Part shown: positions 44,060 to 52,793 of the stretch, in pieces
Layout: each line of letters begins with the position of its first letter
How positions within the stretch are numbered: position 1 is the stretch's first letter
From: Roseateles_B sp041912595
GTDB lineage: Bacteria > Pseudomonadota > Gammaproteobacteria > Burkholderiales > Burkholderiaceae_C
Assembly: GCA_041912595.1 (NCBI GenBank)
Contig: JAYRMR010000010.1
Span: 45,262 to 109,261, forward strand
Direction of reading: 5' to 3'
Length of the DNA stretch: 64,000 nt
Program-made: the position numbers and the translations under genes
Notes under the pieces: model-generated
What the model was told of the DNA's origin: nothing
What the model saw: only the letters and a program-made list of their open reading frames with translations
Database searches by the model: none

Positions 44060-45046
44060 ATGAACGGGACACCGATCCCTGATGGCGCCGGCACGCCCCT
44101 GCTGCAGCTGACGCAGGCCGGCAAGCAGTACCGGCCAGGCGGCCGCACGGTGCAGGCGCTGCAGGATTTCGACCTGGCCCTGCAGCCGGGCGAGGTCGTC
44201 GGCCTGCTGGGCCCCAACGGCTCGGGCAAGACGACGCTGGTGAAGCTGCTGACCGGCCTGTGCGGCGCCGACCAGGGGCAGCTGCGCTGGCGCGGCGGCC
44301 CGGCGCATCCCGCCGGCCAGGGCGGCGCGCACCTGCGCGAGATCGGCGTGCTGCTCGAGGGCCGCGGCGCCGCCTACGAGCGGCTCAGCACCCTGGAGAA
44401 CGCCCGCTATTTCTGCGAGCTCCGCGAGAGCCGCTTCGACCCCGCCCGCTTTCATCACATGGCCGAGACGCTGGGCCTCGCCGACGTCCGCGCGCCCATC
44501 CGCCTGCTCTCGACGGGCAACAAGCTGCGGGCGGCGCTGATCGGTGCCCTGATCCACCGCCCGGCGCTCGCCCTGCTGGATGAACCCACGCTGGGGCTGG
44601 ACCTCGAGGGCGTGGAGCGCCTGCATGAGCTCGTGCGCCAGGGCGTGCGGGACGGGCAGACCTTCCTGATCAGCTCCCACGACCTGCATTTCGTCGAGCG
44701 GCTGTGCCCACGCATCGTCTGCATCCAGCAGGGGCGCAAGCGCTTCGACGGCCCGCGCGAGGCCTTCACCCACGTCGAGCATCCCTACCGGCTCCAGGTG
44801 CGCCACCACGCGCCCTGCCCGCCCCTGCCGGAGGCCCTCGCCGGCCGCGCCTGGGAGCGCCAGGACGCCGACTGGGTCCTGGCCCTGAGCGACCCGTCGG
44901 AGGTCATGCAGGTGATGCAGCGGTGGCACGACTGGCTGGCCGGCAGCGAGCAGCTGCAACTGCGCCGCGTGGACCTGCGCGAGCACTACCTCGACCGCCT
45001 TACCCCCCTCGCACCGCCGGATGCCGCACAGGAGACCCTGGCATGA
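44060..45046 (+). CDS. ABC transporter ATP-binding protein with altered signature motif
   Basis: ATPase of 328 residues. Walker A is LLGPNGSGKTTLVKLL (about 53-68), Walker B is LALLDEPTLGLDLE, and the switch His is in SSHDLHF. The ABC signature is degenerate: LSTGNKLR instead of LSGGQ. I chose the ATG at 44060 because AGGAGG (44048-44053) directly abuts the alternative ATG at 44054, giving the right spacing only for the second. It is translationally coupled to the permease gene (ATGA). An exporter of unknown substrate. Confidence 0.88.
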   Translation: MNGTPIPDGAGTPLLQLTQAGKQYRPGGRTVQALQDFDLALQPGEVVGLLGPNGSGKTTLVKLLTGLCGADQGQLRWRGGPAHPAGQGGAHLREIGVLLEGRGAAYERLSTLENARYFCELRESRFDPARFHHMAETLGLADVRAPIRLLSTGNKLRAALIGALIHRPALALLDEPTLGLDLEGVERLHELVRQGVRDGQTFLISSHDLHFVERLCPRIVCIQQGRKRFDGPREAFTHVEHPYRLQVRHHAPCPPLPEALAGRAWERQDADWVLALSDPSEVMQVMQRWHDWLAGSEQLQLRRVDLREHYLDRLTPLAPPDAAQETLA

Positions 45047-45804
45047 AACGCCTGCTGAGACACAGCCTGAACGAGGCCCGCCGCGCCCTCTGGCTGGCAC
45101 GCCGCTACTGGCTCGAGAGCCTGCTCGGGCTCGGCTTCCTGCTGAGCCTCTTCGGCGGCCTGGTGTTCGCGGTCCTCAAGGCCAGCGGACAGAGCCTGGA
45201 CTCCGGCCAGGCCGACGGCCTGATCGCCGGCTTCGCGCTGTGGCTGTTCGCCAGCGGCGCCGCCCACTCGGGCACCAAGGAGATCGTCGAGGAAAGCCGC
45301 CAGCGCACGCTGGAGCAGCTCAACCTCGCGCCGCTGAGCCTGGGCAGCCTGCTGGGCGTGCGCCTGGCGCTCGGGCTGGCCGCCGGCCTGGCGATGCTGG
45401 TGCTGTGCCTCGCGCTGGTCGGGTTGCTCACCCACGGCCGCGTCCAGGCCTCGCCCGAGGTGCTGGGGCTCGCCCTGCTGGGCTGCCCTGCGCTGGCCGG
45501 CCTCGGCTATGCGCTCGCGGGCTTCAGCCTGCTCGTCAAGCGCGGCGAGCTGCTGATGGTGGCGGCCTATCCGGTGGTGATCGCCCTCGTGTCGCTGCCG
45601 GCCTATCCGGTGTCGGAGCTGGCCGCGCTGCCCTATGCGCTGGCCGCGGCGGCGGCCCGTCAGGCGGCCCTCGGCACGGCGCTGGCGCCGGCCGTCTGGG
45701 GCTGGGTGGCGCTCAATAGCGCGGCCTACCTCGGGCTCGGCCTGCTCGTCTGGCGGCGCTGCCTGCGCCAGGCGCGGCAGCTGGGCGTGCTCGGACATCT
45801 GTGA
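45043..45804 (+). CDS. ABC-2 type transporter permease
   Basis: Membrane subunit of 253 residues with six hydrophobic segments (first at about 25-47). The sequence between helices 2 and 3, EIVEESRQRTLEQLNLAPLS, resembles the coupling-helix region of ABC-2 permeases. Its ATG overlaps the stop of the ATPase gene by four bases, so the two form one transporter. No periplasmic domain is present, so substrate export without an adaptor is likely. Confidence 0.85.
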   Translation: MKRLLRHSLNEARRALWLARRYWLESLLGLGFLLSLFGGLVFAVLKASGQSLDSGQADGLIAGFALWLFASGAAHSGTKEIVEESRQRTLEQLNLAPLSLGSLLGVRLALGLAAGLAMLVLCLALVGLLTHGRVQASPEVLGLALLGCPALAGLGYALAGFSLLVKRGELLMVAAYPVVIALVSLPAYPVSELAALPYALAAAAARQAALGTALAPAVWGWVALNSAAYLGLGLLVWRRCLRQARQLGVLGHL

Positions 45805-45853
45805 GCGTGGGGAGATCGGCGCCCGGCGACGGGCCCGGTCCTACACTGCCGCC

Positions 45854-46402
45854 ATGGATGACATCGTCAAGGCGGCCCTCAAGAAGTGGCCCAACGTCCC
45901 CCACTGCCACGACTGGCTGGCCCTCGACGCCCGCGGTGACTGGTACATGCGCGACGAGCGCATCCAGGCCGCCGGGCCCTTCCCGCAGGTCAAGGGCAGC
46001 CGGATCACGCACGAGAAGCTGCGCGAGTTCATCCACCGCAACTACCTGCCCGACGCCCAGGGCGCCTGGTTTTTCCAGAACGGGCCGCAGCGCGTCTATG
46101 TCACGCTGGAGCTGACCCCGCACATCTGGCGCCTGCATGGCCGGGCCGCCGACGGCGCGCCGCGCGTCCACAGCCATACCGGCCCGGAGGCAACCGTGCT
46201 GGAGAGCTGGCTGGACGAGGAAGACCGCCTGCTGCTGGCGGCACGCCTGCCCGGGCTCCCGGAGCCGGTGCTGGGCCTCGTCCACAGCCTCGACATGGGC
46301 GAGGCCGCCGACGCCGTCGAGCAGGGCCTGTGGCAGCCGGGCATCGCGACGCTCGAACAGCTGTGCACGCGCTACCGGGTGGTGCGCCACCCACAGCCCT
46401 GA
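45854..46402 (+). CDS. DUF2946-type hypothetical protein
   Basis: A 182-residue soluble protein. The start MDDIVKAALKKWPNVPHCHDWLALDARGDWYMRD resembles a conserved betaproteobacterial family usually labelled DUF2946; that label is from memory and moderate in certainty. There is no signal peptide or catalytic motif I recognise. The ATG at 45854 lies six bases after a TACACT hexamer without Shine-Dalgarno, another leaderless candidate. Confidence 0.7.
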   Translation: MDDIVKAALKKWPNVPHCHDWLALDARGDWYMRDERIQAAGPFPQVKGSRITHEKLREFIHRNYLPDAQGAWFFQNGPQRVYVTLELTPHIWRLHGRAADGAPRVHSHTGPEATVLESWLDEEDRLLLAARLPGLPEPVLGLVHSLDMGEAADAVEQGLWQPGIATLEQLCTRYRVVRHPQP

Positions 46403-46469
46403 TCCGCCCGCCCCCGGCGCTGCCGCCCCTCGGGCTAGACTTGCCCCACCACCACTTGCCGCATCAGGG

Positions 46470-47249
46470 ATGGCTGCCAACAAAGGCTCGGTGACGACAG
46501 GATGGCACTGGCTCGCGCTGCTCGGGATCGCCTGCGCGCCATCGGCCACCGCCTTCCAGGTCTGCGTGGGCGATGTGCCCGTGCCGCCCTTCATCAGCGG
46601 GGACCCGAAGCAGCCCGGCACGACCGAGCGCCTGATGCTGGATGCCGGCCGCCAGGTCGGCCTTCCGGTGGAGCTGGTGCGCTGGCCGGCGCGCCGCTGC
46701 TACGAGCAGATGCGCCTGGGCCAGATCGAGGCCGGCGTGGCGGCCGCCATCCCGGCCAATCTGCAGGACTTCGACTTCCCCGGCAGCCCGCCCGGGGATC
46801 CCCAGATGCGCATCGCCCGGACCGGCATCGTGCTGGTGAAGCGCCAGGACCAGGGCATGCAGTGGGACGGGCGCAAGCTGGCGCTGCCGCAGGGCCAGGT
46901 GCCGCGCGTGGGCGCGCGCGCCGGCTTCCGGGCCGGCGTGGAGGCCATCCGCCGCCTGGGACTGGAGCTCACACCCGGCCCGAACCAGTCCGCCCAGGTG
47001 CTGCGCATGCTGCAGCTGGGTCGCGTGGACCTCGCCGTGCTGGTGCAGGACGAGGCCGAAGCCCTGCTCGCGCGGCCGGAGTTCACCAGCCTTGCCGTGA
47101 TGGACCCGCCGCTGGTGATGAGCGACTTCTACATCATGACCGTTCGCCAGCTCCCCGAGCCGGTGCGCCAGAAGGTTCGGCGCTGGTGGGAGTTGATGGC
47201 GCAGTGGCGGGACCTGCCCGCCTACCGCGCGCCTGCGCCGGGCCCCTGA
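46470..47249 (+). CDS. Periplasmic family 3 solute-binding-like protein
   Basis: Exported 259-residue protein with the SBP_bac_3 fold. The signal peptide ends at ATAF (about residue 29) and the mature part begins QVCVGDVPVPPFI. Blocks such as ARRCYEQMRLGQIEAGVAAA and NQSAQVLRMLQLGRVDLAVL match binding-protein lobes. No transporter genes adjoin it. It resembles in layout, not closely in sequence, the orphan pair at 15.4-17.2 kb. A -10-like TAGACT lies about 30 bases upstream. Confidence 0.82.
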   Translation: MAANKGSVTTGWHWLALLGIACAPSATAFQVCVGDVPVPPFISGDPKQPGTTERLMLDAGRQVGLPVELVRWPARRCYEQMRLGQIEAGVAAAIPANLQDFDFPGSPPGDPQMRIARTGIVLVKRQDQGMQWDGRKLALPQGQVPRVGARAGFRAGVEAIRRLGLELTPGPNQSAQVLRMLQLGRVDLAVLVQDEAEALLARPEFTSLAVMDPPLVMSDFYIMTVRQLPEPVRQKVRRWWELMAQWRDLPAYRAPAPGP

Positions 47250-47274
47250 GCCCCCGGCCCGCGCGGCCATGAAA

Positions 47275-47307
47275 AAAGCCGCCGGTCTCGCGACGGGCGG
47301 CTTTCCT
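47275..47307 (-). terminator. Intrinsic terminator of the cytochrome c gene (possibly bidirectional)
   Basis: Stem AAAGCCGCC/GGCGGCTTT (47275-47304) with a 12-base loop; on the minus strand six T residues follow, so it ends the cytochrome gene. On the + strand only a short T run follows. Confidence 0.75.
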
Positions 47308-47321
47308 GGGAGACGGAGGCG

Positions 47322-47864
47322 TCAGTTGGCGGCCGAAGCGGCAGCGGCGGGCGCCTTGGGCTCGTCGAACTTGGCACCGGCGTTGTTGGCCATGTAGACC
47401 ACGGCGCGGGCGATTTCGACGTCGCTGTGCTCGCCACCGCCTTGCGGGCTCATGGCGTTCTTGCCCTTCAGCGCCGAGTTCAGCAGAGCCTCGAAGCCGG
47501 TCTTGATGCGGGGGCCCCAGGCGGCGGCGTCACCGAACTTGGGGGCGCCCATCGCGCCCGTGCCGTGGCAGGCGGCGCACTGGGCCTGGAAGACCTGCTC
47601 GCCGGTCTTCAGGGCGCCGGCGCTGGAGGCGTCCACCAGCTTGATGGTGCCGATGGGCTGGATGCGGGCGGCGGTCGCCTGCTCCTCGAGGCCCACGCTG
47701 CCGGCGGCCGGCTTGGTGTCCGTCGTGACGTAGTTGGCCAGCAGGATGATCACCAGGATGGGCACGACGAACGCGAAGAAGACGGCCCAGGCCAGCTGCT
47801 TCGGCGTCTTGATCGGGCCCTCGTGGGCGCCGTGGTCTTGATCCTGGTCCTGGTGTCCGCTCAT
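47322..47864 (-). CDS. Membrane-anchored monohaem cytochrome c (c5-like)
   Basis: A 180-residue electron carrier. A hydrophobic anchor spans about 24-46. The haem motif is CAACH (Cys96-His100) in FQAQCAACHGTGAMGAPKFG, and the axial Met is in NAMSPQGGG (about 138). The C-terminal tail is Ala-rich. The ATG at 47864 has GAGGA upstream and a perfect TATAAT on the minus strand at 47960-47955, about 90 bases before the start, is the likely -10. It is divergent from the DUF1800 gene. Confidence 0.9.
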   Translation of the reverse strand: MSGHQDQDQDHGAHEGPIKTPKQLAWAVFFAFVVPILVIILLANYVTTDTKPAAGSVGLEEQATAARIQPIGTIKLVDASSAGALKTGEQVFQAQCAACHGTGAMGAPKFGDAAAWGPRIKTGFEALLNSALKGKNAMSPQGGGEHSDVEIARAVVYMANNAGAKFDEPKAPAAAASAAN

Positions 47865-47954
47865 GAAATCCTCGCTGCCGTCAGCAATAGTCTGCAATTT
47901 GGAAGATGCCAGGCCGGTGCCTGGGTGCGCCGCCGAAGGCGCGCAAAACCGCGG

Positions 47955-47960
47955 AATTAT
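47955..47960 (-). promoter_or_regulatory. -10 element TATAAT for the cytochrome c gene
   Basis: Perfect consensus hexamer in a GC-rich context, 91 bases before the cytochrome start. No strong -35 is apparent. Confidence 0.5.
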
Positions 47961-48070
47961 AGGCCGCACCCCCGGTGCACAGAGCTTTACCGGCGCGACA
48001 AATGCCGCGGACGCCACAACCGCATGATGAGAACCCGGATGTTCAGCTTTTGCACTTTGTGCCTCCTCCC

Positions 48071-49651
48071 ATGAAGTCCTGCCTCCCGGGTCCGAGCCGC
48101 CGGCACTGGCTGCTCTGCGGTGCGACCCTCCCCCTGCTGGCCGCCCTGCCGCGCCCCGCCCGCGCCGCCGACGCGCCCCCGGTGCGCCGCGCGCCGCTCA
48201 CCGACGAGGAGCGCGCCCATCACGCCCTCAAGCGCCTCGCCTACGGCCCGCGCCCGCAGGACGTGCAGGAGATCCAGCGCCTGGGCGCCGCCCGCTGGCT
48301 GGACGCCTTCCTGCAGGAGCAGCTCCGCCCGCAGGCCCTGCCGCCCGCGCTGGAGCAGCGCCTGGCCGCGCTGCCCACCTGGCAGGAGACCCAGGGGGAG
48401 CTGGGCGAGCGATTCCGCAAGGCGCACCAGGCCCAGCAGGCCCGCAAGGAGGCCCGGGCGGGTCAGGGCGGCGAGGACGCCGTCGCCAATGCCCGCCGGG
48501 AGCTCGTCCGCCCGGTGCTGCAGGAAGCGCAGTCCCAGCGCCTGTGGCGGGCGCTGGAGAGCCCGGCGCAGCTGCAAGAGCGGCTCGTCGAGTTCTGGTT
48601 CAACCACTTCAACGTCTTCGCGGGCAAGAGCGCGGTGAGCGTGTATGCCGGCGCCTACGAGCGCGAGGCCATCCGCCCGCACGTCCTCGGCCGCTTCCGG
48701 GACCTGCTGGGCGCCACCGCCCGGCACCCGGCCATGCTCATCTACCTGGACAACCACCTGAGCGTGGCGCCGGGTTTCCAGCCGCGCCGGGCGAACGCGC
48801 GCACGCAAGGCCTCAACGAGAACTACGCCCGCGAGCTGATGGAGCTGCACACGCTGGGCGTGGACGGCGGCTACACGCAGACGGACGTCACCGAGCTGGC
48901 CCGCATGCTCACCGGCTGGACGCTGGACCTGCGCGGCCTGGGCCACGCCCGGGATCTCTTCACCTTCGACCCGCGACGGCATGACACCGGCGAGAAGCTC
49001 TGGCTGGGGCGCCGCTTCCATCACGCCAGCCCAAGCGAGGGGCCGCGCGCCGGGCAGCGCGAGGGCGAGCAGGCGCTGGACGTCCTCGCCCGCCACCCCG
49101 CCACGGCCCGCCACCTGAGCCATCGGCTGGCCCAGACCTTTGTGGCCGACGAACCGCCGCCGGCCCTCGTCGAGCGGCTCGCGCAGGTCTTCCTGCACAG
49201 CGACGGCGACCTGCGCCAGTGGACCGAAGCCCTCCTCCAGGCCCCCGAGTTCTGGAGCGCCGAGCACTGGCAGGCCAAGTACCGGACGCCCTACCAGTAC
49301 GTGCTGGCCGCCCTGCGCGCCGTCAACGCCCAGGTGGACGAGCCCGCGCTGCTGCTGCCGGTGCTGGCCGGGGCCGGGCAGCCGCTGTACGGCTGGCAGA
49401 CGCCGGACGGCTACAAGACCACTGCCGCCGCCTGGCGCGGCCCCGAGGCCCTGACCCAGCGCGTGCAGTTCGCCAGCACGCTGGCCGAAGGGCGCCTGGG
49501 CCGCCGATGGAACGCCGACACGCGGCCGCAGACCCTGCTGTCGACCCTCGGCCCGAGCCTGCAGGCCCCGACCCGCGCGGCGCTGCAGGGCGAGGCCCCC
49601 GCCGCCCAGACCGCCCTCCTGCTGGCCGGCCCCGATTTCATGCAGTGCTGA
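48071..49651 (+). CDS. DUF1800 family protein
   Basis: Exported protein of 526 residues with a signal peptide containing RRHWLLCGATLPLLAALP, a Tat-like start. The DUF1800 hallmark is GLNENYARELMELHTLGVDG (about 255-274) and HFNVFAGKS, then VDGGYTQTDVTELARMLTGW. The family is unassigned biochemically but is nearly always next to a DUF1501 gene, as here (10 bases downstream). The pair may form an envelope complex or polysaccharide-related assembly. The ATG at 48071 follows CCTCCTCCC with no good Shine-Dalgarno. Confidence 0.9.
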   Translation: MKSCLPGPSRRHWLLCGATLPLLAALPRPARAADAPPVRRAPLTDEERAHHALKRLAYGPRPQDVQEIQRLGAARWLDAFLQEQLRPQALPPALEQRLAALPTWQETQGELGERFRKAHQAQQARKEARAGQGGEDAVANARRELVRPVLQEAQSQRLWRALESPAQLQERLVEFWFNHFNVFAGKSAVSVYAGAYEREAIRPHVLGRFRDLLGATARHPAMLIYLDNHLSVAPGFQPRRANARTQGLNENYARELMELHTLGVDGGYTQTDVTELARMLTGWTLDLRGLGHARDLFTFDPRRHDTGEKLWLGRRFHHASPSEGPRAGQREGEQALDVLARHPATARHLSHRLAQTFVADEPPPALVERLAQVFLHSDGDLRQWTEALLQAPEFWSAEHWQAKYRTPYQYVLAALRAVNAQVDEPALLLPVLAGAGQPLYGWQTPDGYKTTAAAWRGPEALTQRVQFASTLAEGRLGRRWNADTRPQTLLSTLGPSLQAPTRAALQGEAPAAQTALLLAGPDFMQC

Positions 49652-49660
49652 GGTGTGCCC

Positions 49661-50980
49661 ATGACCCGATCTCCTTCCCGGCCCGCGGGCCTTCATCGCC
49701 GTGACTGGCTGCTGCACGGCGCGGCGGCCCTCGGCGCCCTCGCCACCCCGGCCTTCGCCACCGCCACCCCGACGGCCAGCCTGCCGGACGGTCGCCGCCC
49801 GCGCCTCGTGGTGGTGATGCTGCGCGGCGCCATCGACGGGCTGAACGTCGTCATCCCCCATGGCGATCCGGCCTATGCCCGGGCCCGACCGCGCCTGGCC
49901 GTGCCCCGCCCCGGGGAGGATGGCGGGGCCCTGGCCCTCGACCGCCTCTTCGGCCTGCATCCCGCCGCCAGCCCGCTGATGCCGTACTGGCAGCGCGGCC
50001 TGCTGGGCTTCGTGCATGCCAGCGGGTCGCCGGACAGCACGCGCTCTCATTTCGATGCGCAGGACTACCTGGAGTCCGGCACGCCGGGTCACAAGGGCAC
50101 GCCGGATGGCTGGATGAACCGCCTGCTCGTCGGCCTGCCCGGGCCGCACAGCGCCAGTCGCGCGCTGAGCCTGGGCAACACGCCGCCACGCATCCTCTCC
50201 GGCCCCGCGCCCGTGGCCTTCCTAGGGACGGGGCCCAAGGCGCTCGACCCCAAGGCCATCGACCAGGCGCGGCTGCAGCGCGGCCTGGCCAAGCTGTATG
50301 CCGGACAGGACGGACTCTCCCAGGACTACCGCGACGCCACGCAGTCCCGCCAGGACATGCGCCGCAGCCTCGCACAGGCCGCCGAGCAGCCCCGCGGCAT
50401 GAAGGACGAGGCGCCCAGCCGCGATCCCACCGCCGACGCCGGCGCGCCCTCCGCCCGCAGCTTCGCCGCCGATGCCCGGCGCCTGGGCGACCTGCTGCGT
50501 GCGGACGCCCACACCCAGCTCGCCTTCACCTCCGTGGGCGGCTGGGACACCCACGTCAACCAGGGCGGCGCCACCGGTCAGCTGGCCAACCGCCTCGGCG
50601 CGCTGTGCGAGGGCCTCGATGCCCTGGCCCAAGGCCTGGGCGACAGCCTGCAGGACACCGTGATCGTCGTGATGAGCGAATTCGGCCGCACCGTGCGCGA
50701 GAACGGCACCGGCGGCACCGACCACGGCCGTGGCAATGCCATGTGGCTGCTCGGCGGCCCGCTGCAGGGTGCTATGGGTGGGCGCGTGATGGGTGAGTGG
50801 CCCGGCCTCGAGGACCGCGCCCTGGCCGATGGCCGCGACGTCGCCGTGAGCACCGATTTCCGCCACGTGCTGGCCCCGGTCCTGCGAGGCCATCTGGGGC
50901 TGGACGACGAGGCCCTCGCCCGCGTCTTCCCCGACCTCCCGGGCCGCAGCGCCCCCGCCCTGAAGCTGCTGCGAAGCTGA
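49661..50980 (+). CDS. DUF1501 family protein (alkaline-phosphatase-like fold)
   Basis: A 439-residue protein with a twin-arginine-like signal (HRRDWLLHGAAALGALATPA, about 14-33). The DUF1501 family has a sulfatase/phosphatase-like fold: VVVMLRGAIDGLNVVIPHGD (about 49-68), SVGGWDTHVNQ (about 289-299) and MSEFGRTVRENGTGGTDHG, which carries candidate metal ligands. It forms an operon with DUF1800. An ATG at 49661 was chosen over the GTG two codons upstream. Confidence 0.9.
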   Translation: MTRSPSRPAGLHRRDWLLHGAAALGALATPAFATATPTASLPDGRRPRLVVVMLRGAIDGLNVVIPHGDPAYARARPRLAVPRPGEDGGALALDRLFGLHPAASPLMPYWQRGLLGFVHASGSPDSTRSHFDAQDYLESGTPGHKGTPDGWMNRLLVGLPGPHSASRALSLGNTPPRILSGPAPVAFLGTGPKALDPKAIDQARLQRGLAKLYAGQDGLSQDYRDATQSRQDMRRSLAQAAEQPRGMKDEAPSRDPTADAGAPSARSFAADARRLGDLLRADAHTQLAFTSVGGWDTHVNQGGATGQLANRLGALCEGLDALAQGLGDSLQDTVIVVMSEFGRTVRENGTGGTDHGRGNAMWLLGGPLQGAMGGRVMGEWPGLEDRALADGRDVAVSTDFRHVLAPVLRGHLGLDDEALARVFPDLPGRSAPALKLLRS

Positions 50981-51018
50981 GCGGCCGATCTTCGCCCGGC
51001 GACGCCTGCAAGCCGGGT

Positions 51019-51024
51019 TAGAAT
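51019..51024 (+). promoter_or_regulatory. -10 element TAGAAT of the tRNA gene
   Basis: Located 14 bases before the tRNA 5' end; fits initiation near 51031. The -35 is weak. Confidence 0.45.
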
Positions 51025-51037
51025 CCGCCGCTGGCGT

Positions 51038-51112
51038 GCGACCGTGGTGAAGTGGATATCATGGAGCCCTCCGAAGGCTTCGTCGCAAGTTCGATTCTTG
51101 CCGGTCGCGCCA
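51038..51112 (+). tRNA. tRNA-Arg (anticodon CCG)
   Basis: Cloverleaf folded by hand: acceptor GCGACCG/CGGTCGC with discriminator G and encoded CCA (51110-51112); D arm GTGA/TCAT with G-T closing pair; anticodon stem GAGCC/GGCTT with loop CTCCGAA, so anticodon CCG reads CGG; T arm GCAAG-TTCGATT-CTTGC. It marks the boundary between the chromosome and the lower-GC island and is a likely target site of the adjacent Tn7-like element. Confidence 0.93.
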
Positions 51113-51122
51113 CACGCCGCTG

Positions 51123-51143
51123 GGCCCTCATTGGAGGGCCTTT
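51123..51143 (+). terminator. Terminator-like hairpin after the tRNA gene
   Basis: Perfect 7-bp stem GGCCCTC/GAGGGCC with a 4-base loop followed by TTT, 10 bases after the tRNA CCA end. Confidence 0.6.
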
Positions 51144-51311
51144 GACAAGTCGGGCATAAGTTGGCGTTATTGACGCCATATGCCTTACAGCAAGCTCAGC
51201 CACCATTTGCCTTAGCCTGAGCGCGATCCCCCCGGTAGGGGCTTCGCTTGCTGCCCACTCGGAGCAGAGTGGCTTGGCTGCAGATTTCAGCCCCGCAGCT
51301 TCATTGGCTGA
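51143..51311. other. Probable tRNA-proximal end of the Tn7-like element
   Basis: Contains TTGACAA (51142-51148 region), ATAAGTTGGCGTTATTGACG (51156-51175) and two related 20-base direct repeats beginning CCATATGCCTTA (51176) and CCATTTGCCTTA (51203), 27 bases apart. Repeats of this kind are expected as TnsB-binding sites. A canonical terminal TGT is absent, so the exact end is not fixed. Confidence 0.4.
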
Positions 51312-52793
51312 CTACACGACCATCGTCGGTCGTGAACTCTGGATCTCATCTAGGTCCAGTCTGGCTTGACGATCACCAGCCGCCATCTTGACCCGCTGCA
51401 CAGCCGCATCGATGCGATGCAAGAAGTCCGATCCCATACGGCGAGCCATGGCTGGGTATCGCGTGGTTCGATCTCCCAGTCCGATACGCATCAGGGCGAG
51501 CACCGTCGCAGCAGTTTCAGACTGCAAAGATGGACAGAACAATAGAGGGCTGCCCATTCCAACGGACGAAGCATTTCTGCGCGTCAACCGTTTGTTGCTG
51601 CCGATCAAGCGCATGGCGACCCTTTCAGCGTCTTGGATCATCCCCCAGTGGCGCTGACGAACGGCCTCCGCATTTCGTTCCCTCGTTGCACGTCGAACCT
51701 GACCGTACAGATCTCTGTGCCGCGCGAGGGTCGAAATATCAACCTTTAAGCGCTGGGCCACCTGAGTCACTGTCTCGTTGCGCCCCAGGGCATCCCTCAG
51801 TGCCTGCCGAACCGCCACATGGTCCACCGGTAGATTGATTCGCTTTTGCCGCGGCGGCAGGGCTTGAGCGACTGGGGTCTCGCAATGCTCAACCCGTCCG
51901 GCAAGCAGGGCCGCGAACTGCAGCCGCTCCGTAAAACACAAATCGAGCATTTGCTCGAAGGCGAGACGGCCTTTCGATCCCTTGAGCCATCCAGACAGGG
52001 TTGATGGTGCCAAGCCAGACCGCAGGGCCAGACTTGTCTGACTTCCTGGCAGCGCGCAATACCGCTTGACGGCGCTTGCTGCGGCTTGCACATCGGCATT
52101 CGCGATTTCCGGGAAGGCGGCGATAGCTTGGCGGCACTGCTCTGCGCGCCACAGTTCAACGCCGTAGGCCTCCGTATGCGCGGTCGTGGTACAGCGATGA
52201 GCAATCGAGCCGCAGGTGCGGCAACTGCCGGAGAGCTTCACGCGAAAGGTCTGGCCTGCGGGGGCGGCAGCACGTCCGCATACCGGCCTCACCAGATCGC
52301 ATCTGTGAATCGGACAGCAACTGACGGCCCGCATCCGCCATAGCAAGCGACCGTACGGCAGCATCCCAGCGTCGGCGTCCGCCTTCAAGCAATGAAGGCA
52401 CACGCGCTCATCATCAGTTGCAAGGTCGCCCCAGACCAACCGCCCCAGCGGATTCAAGGTAGACAGCTCGAGCCCAGCTTGCCCCGTTGCAGCCGCGAGG
52501 AGATCAGACCAGTGGGAGCTGACCTTTCCGGCAGCGATGAAATTCTTGCCGGCCTCTTTCTCCCACCCCCAACCGAACTTCCACATTGAAAGCCTTGGCA
52601 ATCCCGCTGCGATGGCTGGCAGGCAATCGGCTACAACTTTCTTTGCTGTCAGGCGATGCTCGTGCGACAGCCACAGGAAGTAGCTATACAACGACTCGAC
52701 GTCGCCTGTCGCCTCTCCCCGTGGCCGCAGTCCATACATGGGCGTTACCTGACTGAGCCCGAACAGTCCTGAAGAACCCTTCCCTTCAAGCAT
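51312..52793 (-). CDS. tniQ: TniQ/TnsD-like target-selection protein
   Basis: Third gene of the transposition operon, 493 residues. The TniQ N-terminal domain shows MYGLRPRGEATGDVESLYSY (about 19-38). Zinc-ligand pairs follow: Cys132/Cys135, Cys160-His163-Cys165 and Cys191/Cys194. The C-terminal half has helix-turn-helix-like segments (VTQVAQRLKVDISTLARHRD). The size and extended C-terminus resemble TnsD-type site-specific target selectors rather than the short TniQ of CRISPR-guided transposons. Its ATG overlaps the TnsC gene by eight bases. It ends about 200 bases from the tRNA-Arg, its presumed target. Confidence 0.85.
   Translation of the reverse strand: MLEGKGSSGLFGLSQVTPMYGLRPRGEATGDVESLYSYFLWLSHEHRLTAKKVVADCLPAIAAGLPRLSMWKFGWGWEKEAGKNFIAAGKVSSHWSDLLAAATGQAGLELSTLNPLGRLVWGDLATDDERVCLHCLKADADAGMLPYGRLLWRMRAVSCCPIHRCDLVRPVCGRAAAPAGQTFRVKLSGSCRTCGSIAHRCTTTAHTEAYGVELWRAEQCRQAIAAFPEIANADVQAAASAVKRYCALPGSQTSLALRSGLAPSTLSGWLKGSKGRLAFEQMLDLCFTERLQFAALLAGRVEHCETPVAQALPPRQKRINLPVDHVAVRQALRDALGRNETVTQVAQRLKVDISTLARHRDLYGQVRRATRERNAEAVRQRHWGMIQDAERVAMRLIGSNKRLTRRNASSVGMGSPLLFCPSLQSETAATVLALMRIGLGDRTTRYPAMARRMGSDFLHRIDAAVQRVKMAAGDRQARLDLDEIQSSRPTMVV

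Noticed and set aside
51038..51112. tRNA 3' end duplicated elsewhere as attL/attR of an integrase-type island
   Set aside because: No second copy of the tRNA 3' end and no tyrosine integrase are in the window.
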